DNA of 53,766 nt from a virus, in IMG/VR virus record IMGVR_UViG_3300018080_000225, positions 1 through 53,766 of that record; one strand, 5' to 3'. The position numbers were made by a program, and so were the translations under genes. Shown in pieces: positions 9,415 to 18,297 of this stretch (the first letter of the stretch is position 1; every line of letters begins with the position of its first letter). A model generated the notes under the pieces. The model saw only the letters and a list, made by a program, of their open reading frames with translations. It was not told the origin of the DNA and ran no database searches.

Positions 9415-9825
9415 TTACTCTGGTAATATTACTGCGGCTACATCAATATCTGTTCGTGCCGCTGTGCCACCAAAAGTTAACGAACACTGATCTTTAAGAT
9501 CAAAATTTTCTGAAAACGGTCCAAAGATTCCCCACATATTTGGTGGTACAACAAAATGTTGTTGTCCATCTGTTGTCACATGCCAATAAGGTGGGTCTAT
9601 AACTTTTGCTTGTGATCCGTAAAAAGTATAACTAAGAGTTCCTGTTAATGAACGATTTCTGACAACTAAAATAAGCCTATTGGGGACATTCACAAATGTA
9701 TCACGATCAGGTATTTCAACTGGGTGTCTTGACAAGTCCAGCGCACCAGGAGTAAAGATACCACCTGGTTCCGTAAAGATACCATCAAAGGAGCAATACT
9801 GATGAGGTATCACAATTAAAGCCAT
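9415..9825 (-). CDS. Decoration-like structural protein, paralogue 2
   Basis: 136 residues with AAGGAGG upstream. It shares FDGIFTEPGGIFTPGAL, LILVVRN and FGPFSENFDLKD with its neighbours. The GPF-x-x-N-F motif aligns with GPFTGNF and GPFSNYF in the other two, so the three arose by tandem duplication. Likely a virion surface protein. Confidence 0.6.
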   Translation of the reverse strand: MALIVIPHQYCSFDGIFTEPGGIFTPGALDLSRHPVEIPDRDTFVNVPNRLILVVRNRSLTGTLSYTFYGSQAKVIDPPYWHVTTDGQQHFVVPPNMWGIFGPFSENFDLKDQCSLTFGGTAARTDIDVAAVILPE

Positions 9826-9829
9826 CTAG

Positions 9830-10252
9830 TTATCCTCCTTCCGCTGGTACACATACTACAGCCAACTTTAATGAGCCTGTAGGAGGTGGAAACCCTGCTG
9901 GTGAAATGATGAATCGTGCTCGGTCATCAAAATTGAAGTAATTTGAAAACGGTCCAACGATATTCCACCAACTATTTGGGGGTACTACAGTGAGAGAATC
10001 TGATACACCCATAGGAAATGGAATATTATAGATCGTTGCGTTAACTTCATTAATTATTGACACTGGCTCACTGGTTTCATTGTTTGCTACAATTACTGTT
10101 CGTCCTGTTTTATTCACAAAGTCAAAATATAAAGGTATGTTAAAGTTTGTTATCTCTGTCCAAACTAAAGAGTTTGGCACTAATACTCCACCCGCCAGAG
10201 TATAGACTCCAGCGAATGAAGCCTTTTGAACTTCTAGTGGAGTATAGGCCAT
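9830..10252 (-). CDS. Decoration-like structural protein, paralogue 3
   Basis: 140 residues, the most diverged of the tandem set, with FAGVYTLAGGVLVPNSLVW, VIVANN and IVGPFSNYFNFDD. It keeps the overall layout of the family but has a Pro-rich C-terminal part (GFPPPTG). Likely virion surface protein. The relation to the C-terminal domain of the next protein upstream is seen in the shared GPF region. Confidence 0.6.
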   Translation of the reverse strand: MAYTPLEVQKASFAGVYTLAGGVLVPNSLVWTEITNFNIPLYFDFVNKTGRTVIVANNETSEPVSIINEVNATIYNIPFPMGVSDSLTVVPPNSWWNIVGPFSNYFNFDDRARFIISPAGFPPPTGSLKLAVVCVPAEGG

Positions 10253-10258
10253 AACTCA

Positions 10259-11209
10259 TTATCTCCCTGCAACCATCGGCTTGACGACAGTGGTGTCCGT
10301 GCCGGATGAGGTCTTGGTGAACTTGATGCTCTTATCCGCATCAAGCATATCCTTAGGAAATGGCCCCAAGATCCAATCACCGGCTGCTACAGGTATCTGA
10401 TAGTTTGCAAACCAAATCTTCTTTGTAACCCGACTCGATTGATTCCATACAAAACTCAACTTGATCGCATCGCCCGTTACACTTACATACAAAAATGTAT
10501 TGGTCGTTGCATCGGTGATCTCATATGTCGTAGTCTCATATATCGTTGTCGTTCCACTATCCAACGTCATGCCTACTGGTGTGACTTCATCTGCCGCAAT
10601 AGTCGCAGTCATTGAAATGGTAGCTACAATTGGATCTGACAAGAGTACGGCACTTACGTCATCTTCCACATTGACGTAATAAGTGCCTGCATCAGCAGCA
10701 TCCAACGGGTCGATCGTCAATACAGAAGTTGTTGCTCCTGCAATTGCGGTTGCTGTCCCATCTTTCATCCACTGATATGTGTAAGGTGTAATACCATCCG
10801 TTGCTACTACACTAAAGGTAAAAGATGATCCTGCCTGGTAATCGTGTGTTCCACTTGCAGGAGTCGTAGCCAGCGTCATAATCTGAGCCTCAATAGGATC
10901 AGATGTAATTACCGCTGAAACATCATCTGTTACTTCTGCATAATATGTACCAGCATCATCGGTATCAAGAGGATCAATCGTTAAAATGGACGTGGTGGCA
11001 CCGCTTATATAGTTTGCGGTGCCATCCTTCGCCCACTTATAGGTGTACGGGGCCGTTCCACCAGATGCAGTTGCATCAAAGGTGAACGACCCACCATCAG
11101 CATACGCGTAGGTGCCGCTTGTAGGGTTTGTAGCGACCGCAAGAGCCTGAGCAAAAGCTGGTCCTGCGACCATCAAACCTAACATTAATACTACAAACCA
11201 TTTCTTCAC
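10259..11209 (-). CDS. Secreted Ig-like head protein with decoration-type C-domain
   Basis: 316 residues with a GTG start after AAAGGAGGTG. The N-terminus MKKWFVVLMLGLMVAGPAFA is a textbook signal peptide with cleavage after AFA. Two Ig-like repeats follow (about 22-110 and 111-200), each with Y-W-KDGT and D-GTYY-V-D motifs. The last 115 residues carry WILGPFPKDM, aligning with the GPF motif of the three small paralogues. Ig-like domains are common on phage heads and bind cell-surface sugars. A cleavable export signal on a protein in the head block is unusual; the mature protein may act outside the cytoplasm or the signal may be retained. Confidence 0.75.
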   Translation of the reverse strand: MKKWFVVLMLGLMVAGPAFAQALAVATNPTSGTYAYADGGSFTFDATASGGTAPYTYKWAKDGTANYISGATTSILTIDPLDTDDAGTYYAEVTDDVSAVITSDPIEAQIMTLATTPASGTHDYQAGSSFTFSVVATDGITPYTYQWMKDGTATAIAGATTSVLTIDPLDAADAGTYYVNVEDDVSAVLLSDPIVATISMTATIAADEVTPVGMTLDSGTTTIYETTTYEITDATTNTFLYVSVTGDAIKLSFVWNQSSRVTKKIWFANYQIPVAAGDWILGPFPKDMLDADKSIKFTKTSSGTDTTVVKPMVAGR

Positions 11210-11221
11210 GATGCACCTCCT

Positions 11222-12577
11222 TTACGCGATCAAAACGCCGCCCATGTCTTGATTGAGGGTCTTCACACCACAAAGCGTGTCAAGCGTGATGACGTACTTC
11301 ATAATGCTCATGTTATAGCCGATGGTGACACGCAGCGCAATGTTGCCTGCGGCTGCGAGAGCCGAATTCACGCCAGAACCCTGATCGGCGGGACGCATCG
11401 GACGATTGACCAAGGTAAGCGCATCCTTAATCATTCCCAGATTGTAATTGGCCGGAGGACACGGACCAAGGACCGAACCGGTTACAACGGCGGCATCCAA
11501 CGGGCGGTTCAACGTGATCGCCGTGATGTTTGCGCCATCATCCGTAAGGCCGGTAATCATATACATATTACCTGCGAGGTACACACCTTGGCCAATCTTG
11601 AGGGCTGTCAGGCCCGTCACACCAGCAATTGCGATATCGCCGGAGTAATTGACCGGTAACGTCGAGGCATTACCTGTCAAATAGGACGTGATCGTGGTAA
11701 CAACGGCACCTGCTTCGGTTGCGCTCTGCAACCCCGGCCAAATCTCGATGTCGGTCGTCGGGGCCGCACCGGTAACACCTGTCACCAATTGCGGATGCGC
11801 ATCGCCTGCGATGGTCACAAACGATCCGACGGAGATGTCATCTGTACCACCCGTGGACAAGGCCAAACTGGTCGCGCCCTTGGATTGTGCAGCGGTAACG
11901 GTGAACTCGGTGGCATCCGTCAAGATACCGGGAGCTGCCACTTCCGAAGCCTGATTTGCGACGTACACATCGAAACTACGAGCGCGACCGATCCAACCAT
12001 TCAAGACAGGATCATTGGAGCGCGACGCGGTGTCGTTGAATACATCGATGCCAAGCATGTCATTCTCGGTCGACGGCCCAATGATGAGCTTGCGTTCGTC
12101 GCGAGGAATGAAGTTGCGCGTGAACTTCTCATTCAAATCACGCAGAGCCGCATCACCGACGGGCGTACCAATCGCCCCGGCGGTCGTGCCGAGGAAATTG
12201 TATGCTTCACCCATCAGGATCAAATCGATGCCTTCCGCGATTGCGCGGGCTGCCGGAACCATGAAACGTTCGCGGAGTTCCGGGAATGCCGACTGAATAT
12301 CACGATCATCCAGCTCAAAAGACACGTGTAGGTGCTGATTGAGCTTGACCGTATCGCCTTCGACGATTGCATCCTGAATGACAATCGGGCTACCCTTTTG
12401 TTTCCGCTTGGACTCGAACGTACCGGTCCGATTAATATTGACTACATCCCCGCCACGGGCGAAGAAGCCGTCATAGTCGCGATTCACAAGATTCGCGATC
12501 ACAAGATTTGCATTCAAAATGCGCAGGCTCTCAAAGGCCCACCATTCTGGAATCAATGCATTAATGTCGTTCGCCAT
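11222..12577 (-). CDS. Major capsid protein (HK97 fold, P22-like)
   Basis: 451 residues with TAGGAGG upstream. Begins MANDINALIPEWWAFESLRI and contains VVNINRTGTFESKRK and FELDDRDIQSAF, features of P22 gp5-like coat proteins. A Thr/Gly/Ala-rich section (about 215-300) could be an inserted beta domain like the P22 I-domain. It follows the scaffold gene and precedes the decoration genes. Forms the icosahedral shell. Length fits the family. Confidence 0.85.
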   Translation of the reverse strand: MANDINALIPEWWAFESLRILNANLVIANLVNRDYDGFFARGGDVVNINRTGTFESKRKQKGSPIVIQDAIVEGDTVKLNQHLHVSFELDDRDIQSAFPELRERFMVPAARAIAEGIDLILMGEAYNFLGTTAGAIGTPVGDAALRDLNEKFTRNFIPRDERKLIIGPSTENDMLGIDVFNDTASRSNDPVLNGWIGRARSFDVYVANQASEVAAPGILTDATEFTVTAAQSKGATSLALSTGGTDDISVGSFVTIAGDAHPQLVTGVTGAAPTTDIEIWPGLQSATEAGAVVTTITSYLTGNASTLPVNYSGDIAIAGVTGLTALKIGQGVYLAGNMYMITGLTDDGANITAITLNRPLDAAVVTGSVLGPCPPANYNLGMIKDALTLVNRPMRPADQGSGVNSALAAAGNIALRVTIGYNMSIMKYVITLDTLCGVKTLNQDMGGVLIA

Positions 12578-12583
12578 AACTTA

Positions 12584-13432
12584 CTAACCTCCTATGAGCG
12601 CAGGATTCTTTTCTGCCCACGCACCATATTCTTCTGCTGTCATTTTTGAGAAATCAGGTAGCTCTCCTTTGTCTACCGGACCTTGCCCGTCATTAAAAAG
12701 GCCAGTACCATCGCTTTGAGAGTGACGGAAAAGGTTCTTATGCTTATCCATTTCTGTCATACGCTTCACGGCTTCACCAACCGTAAGATCCAAAGTGACC
12801 GGTTTCTTGGTCTTTGCATCCACGTCCGGGAACGATACACGTACTTCATATTGTCCCGTTGGCTTATCTTCATCAACCATTTCCTTGACTTTGACGCCCC
12901 ACATGCGCATCAATGCTTGGAAATGTTCAGAATCAATACCTTTGTTTTCGCTGACAGCTGATTGAATCTGCACAGTAACCTGTTGATCTTCAAAACGTTG
13001 TTTCCATGTACCAGCTTCATCGGTCAATTTCCCTGTTTCTTCGGCCAATTTCTTCTTTGTCTTATCAAGCTCATGTTCAAGTTTTTGTTGCTGTGTCATG
13101 CCAGCCGTCCGAGTTTCCTCAAGCGATTGGGCTATCTCTTCTTTCTCTTTCTCACTGAGATTCAACCGATTTTGAATGTCTGTGAACTTCTTCATCAAAG
13201 CTTCTTCTTTCTTTTTCGATTCTGCTCGAAGCTCAGACATCTTCTGGTTCATAATCTCTTGTGATACGGTTTTGTCGTCGCCACCACCTCCGGTTCCACC
13301 TCCTTTTTGATCACCTGTACCAGGATCACCGGTTCCGGGATCACCTGAGCCGCCGGAGCCGCCGGTATTCCCATCATCCATAAAAAGCATGTGTCTCATG
13401 TGATTTCGACGTGTCAGAGCATTTATAAACAT
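12584..13432 (-). CDS. Scaffolding protein
   Basis: 282 residues. After a Gly/Asp-rich N-terminal stretch comes a long charged helix/coiled coil (about 55-155, with EKEKEEIAQSLEETR and LEHELDKTKKKLAEE), then a small C-terminal part. This composition and the position between adaptor and coat genes are typical of scaffold proteins that guide procapsid assembly. No protease motif was seen. Confidence 0.75.
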   Translation of the reverse strand: MFINALTRRNHMRHMLFMDDGNTGGSGGSGDPGTGDPGTGDQKGGGTGGGGDDKTVSQEIMNQKMSELRAESKKKEEALMKKFTDIQNRLNLSEKEKEEIAQSLEETRTAGMTQQQKLEHELDKTKKKLAEETGKLTDEAGTWKQRFEDQQVTVQIQSAVSENKGIDSEHFQALMRMWGVKVKEMVDEDKPTGQYEVRVSFPDVDAKTKKPVTLDLTVGEAVKRMTEMDKHKNLFRHSQSDGTGLFNDGQGPVDKGELPDFSKMTAEEYGAWAEKNPALIGG

Positions 13433-13452
13433 ATTACCTCCTTCGGGAGTCG

Positions 13453-13914
13453 TTAGTTACCTCGAAACATTACACCTTGCTTAGTATCCGTGAGGTAAGG
13501 GGATAACAGGTTCCATGCAGTTATTGACGGAACTCCATTTGCAAAGTGTGGATCTACTAAATTAGTATCCTTAGATGATTTTAAGGAACCATAATCTTGT
13601 GATGTTTTACTAACATTACGGAACTCGTTTTCAGGGTTAATCCCTGATAAAAGAGCTAATGCAATTTCGCAACAAGCATCACGAATTTCTTGTGGTGTCA
13701 CTGGATCGCTACCCTGTGTCAATACTCTTGGCCAACTTAATACTTGATCTGATATTGCTTTCAATCCTCGAAAACTTAATGTTTCAATGATCTTGGTTGC
13801 ATGTTGCATGGCTGCTTCTTTACGATCAGCTGATGCAGCGTCCCAGGCTTCCGTAAATAACCGTCCCTGGAAATAATAATCACCATCACTCGGAAGACAA
13901 TATGAATTAGCCAT
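13453..13914 (-). CDS. Head-tail adaptor, DnaT-like domain
   Basis: 153 residues from ATG 13914, chosen for GGAGGG upstream and an 8-base overlap with the portal stop; the longer frame to 14061 is only a shadow of portal coding. Motifs YYFQGRLFTEAWDAAS, AAMQHATKIIETLSFRG and WPR match the phage DnaT-like head-tail adaptor family (WPR-x-x being its signature). It attaches to the portal to begin the neck. Confidence 0.7.
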   Translation of the reverse strand: MANSYCLPSDGDYYFQGRLFTEAWDAASADRKEAAMQHATKIIETLSFRGLKAISDQVLSWPRVLTQGSDPVTPQEIRDACCEIALALLSGINPENEFRNVSKTSQDYGSLKSSKDTNLVDPHFANGVPSITAWNLLSPYLTDTKQGVMFRGN

Positions 13915-15772
13915 CGTCTGAACCCTCCGGTTGATAATTATCTGGCTTTGCTTTGCCACGTCCTCCCTTATCAAGATAAGGATCTTGGCTTGTATTTTTC
14001 TCGTCTTTTGCGTCTTTTCCTGGTGTACTTCCTTCGTCTGGTACACCACGCGCTGCTGCATTATCAGGTCCTGAGCTTTGTGCTGCTTTGATCCTTGCTA
14101 ATCGATTCGCATGATCTATGGATGCCTTTGCTGCTTCTCCTGGTTCATATCCTCGTGCTTGACTGGCTGTTGAATCACTTACAAAACCTGCTTCATGATC
14201 TTTTTGAAGAATTTCGGGGTCTGCTGTTGGTGCTTTGGCTTGATCAATTTCTTTATCAAACTTATCAAGATCTTTGATTGGGAGTTTTGATCCATAAAGA
14301 ATACGAACAATGTCCTTTTGTACTTTTTTCTGAAATGATCTTGATGTAACGGCTGTCTGCAATTTCCGCATCTCTTCTGCATCTTTGCGCCGTTCATCGT
14401 CAGTTTTCAAACTATACTCTTCAGGATAATCAACTTTCGTTAGATCCTGCTTACCTTCATATTCGTGCCATGCACGTACCACAAATAACTCTGCGGTATA
14501 TAGCTCCAGGCCAATAAAAGCTAATCCTGCTTCTAGCCCTTCATTATCTTTTGCCTTAGATTCTGCCGAAGCCATTTTTGCTTGCATATTTGATATCGCC
14601 AAATGCACCAATTGTCGAATCTCGAACTTGAGCTGTTCTTCTTTCTCAATTGAGGCACGGAGAGGTTCCGAAGACGGGTGAATGAATGCGGGTCTCTCCG
14701 TGCCTTTTGGGTAGCGACGGCCCGTCGAAGGGCCGACAGTAATTTCGGCGGCATCATTCTGCGGTCTACGTGGCTCTTGTGCTTGAAATACGGACTGTAC
14801 TTGCGTTTCTGCAATGACTTCATCCTCTGTTGTGAGAGTTCCTTCAAAGCCTGGAGGTGGCTCAAAATCATTGGCTTGCTCTGGCCGCTTCTTTAAGAAT
14901 TGTTGTTCAAATGGATCGTATTGTTCAACGTATATAATAAAATTAGCTGCCCATGTATACCAAACATCTGAACTTGCAAGATTCAAATGTGCTATCTGGT
15001 AATCTGCTGCATCTTGCAGCAAGCTCTCATCGATATCTGCCATGTAAAACGGGATATGTTTCAAATTCAAACGTTTTGTTGAAACTTTTGTACCGTTTGG
15101 CCCATCAAAGACATTTTTCTCAACACCTGCTTCATCATATATTGTAACTTGAACCCCATCTTCAACCTTCTTATAAAGACGATACCGTGGTTTTACATCT
15201 TTTGGTAATCCATTGGCATCAACTTCCGGGTATGTGTCACGAAGCAACAATGCAGTATAATATTCTGGCCTATTAGGATCAACAGCCCAGTTCAAAATGT
15301 CCTCTGCTTTGTAAATATAACAATAAGGATGTCCTTGTACATCTGCTCTAGTTGGCCCTTTGATCGGTGCATTATCAATAAATACACCTACTCGACCCAT
15401 AAATAACAACTCTTCAAGGATCTTACGACCCATGAAACTTGTCATCGAGCTGCCTTCACCGTCAATCCCACCTTCTTCACCTTTTGCACATGTCAAGTAA
15501 GTCTTGGAACCACCTTCACGCGATACATCATGCATTCTCAAGAATAGGGCATGTACAACTTCAAGAACTGCCTCTTTTGCAAACCCAGGATTATATGTGA
15601 TGCTTTTGCGGGTCGCAAAAACCGTAGGATCTTCTCGTTCATGCTTCTTGAGATAATTCTCGATGAACGTACGACCGCCTTTCTTCACCAATCGAAACTT
15701 CCGATACTCAATATCGTTGTAAGAAGGGTGTCGAGATAAGATCACACTATCTTTGAGTTGCTGATCAGCCAT
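13907..15772 (-). CDS. Portal protein (DUF4055 type)
   Basis: 621 residues, starting in a TAATG overlap. Portal proteins form the dodecameric gate at one capsid vertex. It has GRKILEELLFMGRVGVFID, YIYKAEDILNWAVD, and a long ISNMQAKMASAESKAKDNEG-type helical region, which I recognise as DUF4055 portals. It sits directly downstream of the large terminase. The C-terminal 100 residues are charged and probably flexible. Confidence 0.85.
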   Translation of the reverse strand: MADQQLKDSVILSRHPSYNDIEYRKFRLVKKGGRTFIENYLKKHEREDPTVFATRKSITYNPGFAKEAVLEVVHALFLRMHDVSREGGSKTYLTCAKGEEGGIDGEGSSMTSFMGRKILEELLFMGRVGVFIDNAPIKGPTRADVQGHPYCYIYKAEDILNWAVDPNRPEYYTALLLRDTYPEVDANGLPKDVKPRYRLYKKVEDGVQVTIYDEAGVEKNVFDGPNGTKVSTKRLNLKHIPFYMADIDESLLQDAADYQIAHLNLASSDVWYTWAANFIIYVEQYDPFEQQFLKKRPEQANDFEPPPGFEGTLTTEDEVIAETQVQSVFQAQEPRRPQNDAAEITVGPSTGRRYPKGTERPAFIHPSSEPLRASIEKEEQLKFEIRQLVHLAISNMQAKMASAESKAKDNEGLEAGLAFIGLELYTAELFVVRAWHEYEGKQDLTKVDYPEEYSLKTDDERRKDAEEMRKLQTAVTSRSFQKKVQKDIVRILYGSKLPIKDLDKFDKEIDQAKAPTADPEILQKDHEAGFVSDSTASQARGYEPGEAAKASIDHANRLARIKAAQSSGPDNAAARGVPDEGSTPGKDAKDEKNTSQDPYLDKGGRGKAKPDNYQPEGSDDG

Positions 15773-16059
15773 TATTCGTCCTCGTCATCCTCACCGTCTT
15801 CGGCGGCTGCTCGTTCCGCCAGTTTTTGTTGACGTAACTCTTCGATCCGCTTCTGTCGTGCCACATCGGGGCACATATCGGGGATATCGTTTTGTCCGTC
15901 GGTCTTCTCGGATTCCTTGATATTATTGCCCTCATCCCGATTGATCTCGGCTGACATCGGTGCTGTTACAGGTTTCGGTGCTTTGTTTTGCAGTTCGACT
16001 GCTTGAATTCGTGATGCCGCTTCCTTGAAGGTCTCGGCTGATCCGCCTCTACGTCCCAT
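15772..16059 (-). CDS. Small acidic protein between terminase and portal
   Basis: 95 residues from the second ATG (16059), which gives a normal 7-base gap to AAGGAG; the ATG at 16065 is too close to it. The protein has a basic N-terminus (MGRRGGSAETFKEAAS), a Pro/Ala-rich middle and a very acidic end (AAEDGEDDEDE). Family not recognised. Its place suggests a role in packaging or portal assembly. Confidence 0.6.
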   Translation of the reverse strand: MGRRGGSAETFKEAASRIQAVELQNKAPKPVTAPMSAEINRDEGNNIKESEKTDGQNDIPDMCPDVARQKRIEELRQQKLAERAAAEDGEDDEDE

Positions 16060-16082
16060 TTTCATTCTCCTTTTCTTAGTTA

Positions 16083-17771
16083 TTACACCACTTTTTCTGT
16101 CATATTGATGATCGCGGTCCCGCGTTTGAACGCCAACGGGAGCGCAATTTCTGCATAATTTCGAGCGTGGCCAAAATGATCGCGACCAGCAGCCTTGTAA
16201 AAGCTCTGTGTTTCACCCTTTGCATCCTTTGCATACACACGTACCAACGCTTTAACATGATTTTTATACTCCTGTGGAATGTCCTTTGGGATATAAATTG
16301 AACCATTTATGAACCTTCCAAGTGACTGATCTAACCACACAGTACGATTAACCGTAATACGTTCACCATAATCCAAAATTTCTCGGGCATTTGCATTCTG
16401 CCCATAGTGACATAACGAAACTAAGCCCTGCGGGAATTGACGCGCAAATTTGAGTGCCGCGCGGGTATCTGGCATGTCATCAATCACGATTTTGGCTGGT
16501 TTGTAGTGTATAATCAGAGGTATTGCATCTTCAAACTCCTTGATCTTACCTACCTTTAGTACTCTAGCCTTAGCCATGAAATTAATGTCAGTCGATGGTA
16601 CAGCCTTATTAATCATGTACTGTACAATTTCATAGTGGCAATCACCACCGACATCAATACCCATTGTCGTGATATAATCTTGATTCACATAACGTGGATC
16701 ACCCATTACATAGTCACGTAAAGCACCATTAATGTGCTCGTCGGTCACGGCTGCATTAGCTACAATATGGGCCATACCCATTTTCGAGTTCCAAAACTCT
16801 TGCTCATCAGCAGCATCAATCAGACTTTTCAAATAAGCCATGGCTAATTCAACGGGCTGACCTGCTTTTGCCATGGAATACAGCTGATTAATGTAGAATC
16901 CTGCAATCTCACTGTCAGAATTCATCGGCTCCCACCAACCATCACGCAAAAATTCAACTTTTTCTTTATGCTCAAGCATCCCTTTGCATTCCTTGCAAAT
17001 CAAATGCGAGCCTTTGATCTTCGGATCAGTAATAGACTCGGCTGTTACAACCAAGCAATCCGGAAAAATCAGCTCCGTAGAACGACTACAACGCGGGCAT
17101 TTGAACATGAAATGCCGTTGGTCCGAAAGATTATACTCCTTATCTATACCAGCATTAGGCACCATCGGCGTCGAAATCAGCCATAACATAGTCAAAAGTT
17201 GGCCGCTCATACGCTCCGTAACTAAAGGGAGCACGCCTTCCGCAAATTCTTCAAATTCGTCAAGAATAACAACCCCTGCGGGGATTGATTTCATTGCTGA
17301 TCTTGACCTCGATCCGCGAATATATAAGTTATTCATTCCCGCGCGCTTATGTCCCACGTTCTTTACATTACTGAACATACGCGCGATATATTTGGAGGCT
17401 TCGAGAGCCGTATCAAACCGAGCAGCCGAAAAGTCGGTCGCATCTGGCTTGGTATTTGGTAAAACGTACAATACATCTTGGTGCATTTGATCGAGCGCAT
17501 GAAACGTTACGTTAAGCATCGTTTCCGAATAACCCATTTGAGCGGCTTTTTTACCAACATTTTTAGCAGCCTTTGACTTATGCATATCGCGAGTCCAAGG
17601 ATGATGATCGAACGAAAAAGGTCCAGCGAAAGGTGAACCCATTACCCGGTAACGGAGTGCCCATTTATCACCGTCCGACGCCAAAGAAGCGTGCAAACCC
17701 TCAGCTATGGTCGCTATGAAGGCTGCTTGCAGCTTTTGGTTTGAGAACCCTGACCTGGGTACTGTTATCAT
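16083..17771 (-). CDS. Terminase large subunit (GpA-like)
   Basis: 562 residues. The packaging motor ATPase and nuclease. It has GSPFAGPFSFDHHPWTRDM, a deviant Walker A in KKAAQMGYSETML (the usual lysine is absent from the loop), Walker B VVILDEFEEF, and a CPRC...CKEC zinc pair typical of the lambda GpA family. A nuclease region follows with TMGIDVGGDCHYE and IVIDDMPD, supplying acidic residues. GGAAGG precedes ATG 17771. Confidence 0.85.
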   Translation of the reverse strand: MITVPRSGFSNQKLQAAFIATIAEGLHASLASDGDKWALRYRVMGSPFAGPFSFDHHPWTRDMHKSKAAKNVGKKAAQMGYSETMLNVTFHALDQMHQDVLYVLPNTKPDATDFSAARFDTALEASKYIARMFSNVKNVGHKRAGMNNLYIRGSRSRSAMKSIPAGVVILDEFEEFAEGVLPLVTERMSGQLLTMLWLISTPMVPNAGIDKEYNLSDQRHFMFKCPRCSRSTELIFPDCLVVTAESITDPKIKGSHLICKECKGMLEHKEKVEFLRDGWWEPMNSDSEIAGFYINQLYSMAKAGQPVELAMAYLKSLIDAADEQEFWNSKMGMAHIVANAAVTDEHINGALRDYVMGDPRYVNQDYITTMGIDVGGDCHYEIVQYMINKAVPSTDINFMAKARVLKVGKIKEFEDAIPLIIHYKPAKIVIDDMPDTRAALKFARQFPQGLVSLCHYGQNANAREILDYGERITVNRTVWLDQSLGRFINGSIYIPKDIPQEYKNHVKALVRVYAKDAKGETQSFYKAAGRDHFGHARNYAEIALPLAFKRGTAIINMTEKVV

Positions 17772-17865
17772 GAACCTTACCTTCCAGTTCTTTCATCGTT
17801 TCCTTGGCATCTTCGACCTGCTTTTTAATGGCAGGTGAGCCATTCAAATAACTGATAAATGACAT
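17701..17865 (-). CDS. Small helical ORF overlapping the terL start
   Basis: 54 codons from ATG 17865, which overlaps the preceding stop as TAATG. The product starts MSFISYLNGSPAIKKQVEDA and is mostly a charged helix. Its last 24 codons overlap the terminase start in another frame. The coupled start and the lack of any other gene in this 90-base space support translation, possibly to couple terminase translation. Not recognised. Confidence 0.5.
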   Translation of the reverse strand: MSFISYLNGSPAIKKQVEDAKETMKELEGKVHDNSTQVRVLKPKAASSLHSDHS

Positions 17866-18293
17866 TAATAGTTCAAAGCCCTTGTCACCACAACCATCCG
17901 CCAGGTAATTGCACCTGGGTTACTCCACTCGACCTTTAACTTACCTTGAGGATAAATTGTGAGTTCATAATCCAATATAACACCGACGCTACTTGCGTCA
18001 GCTGCATATGTCAATAAAACCCCACCCCAGTCTTCCCCACGCGACGGAATCAGCACAAGATCAACGTCATTAGCTCCATCATCATTCGGGAATGACACCA
18101 ATGCATAATGAAACATCGTAGTTCTTTGAAGGCCGCGAATTGTTTCGCAAGGTATTTCCACGGCAATATCCCCTGTGCCAGTGAAATATCGCTCCTTGAT
18201 TTGGGCTTGATCATCCTGTGCTTCGACCGGTCCATAGCTCAAAAGACACAAACAACCGATGAATCCAATTACAAAAAGTACCAAATTACGCAT
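17865..18293 (-). CDS. Secreted or lipid-side protein between terminase genes
   Basis: 142 residues with AGGAGAG upstream of ATG 18293. An N-terminal hydrophobic segment (LVLFVIGFIGCLCLLSYG) then VEAQDD looks like a signal peptide; a LLSYG or Cys-based lipobox is not clear. The remainder looks beta-rich (VGVILDYELTIYP, WRMVVVTRAL). Function unknown. A secreted protein between small and large terminase is odd and may be a moron-like cargo gene. Confidence 0.65.
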   Translation of the reverse strand: MRNLVLFVIGFIGCLCLLSYGPVEAQDDQAQIKERYFTGTGDIAVEIPCETIRGLQRTTMFHYALVSFPNDDGANDVDLVLIPSRGEDWGGVLLTYAADASSVGVILDYELTIYPQGKLKVEWSNPGAITWRMVVVTRALNY

Positions 18294-18297
18294 TAGC

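Noticed and set aside
11249-12649. Long plus-strand frames opposite the coat gene
   Set aside because: Antisense shadows created by codon bias in the coat gene; no ribosome sites and the sense frame is a clear coat protein.
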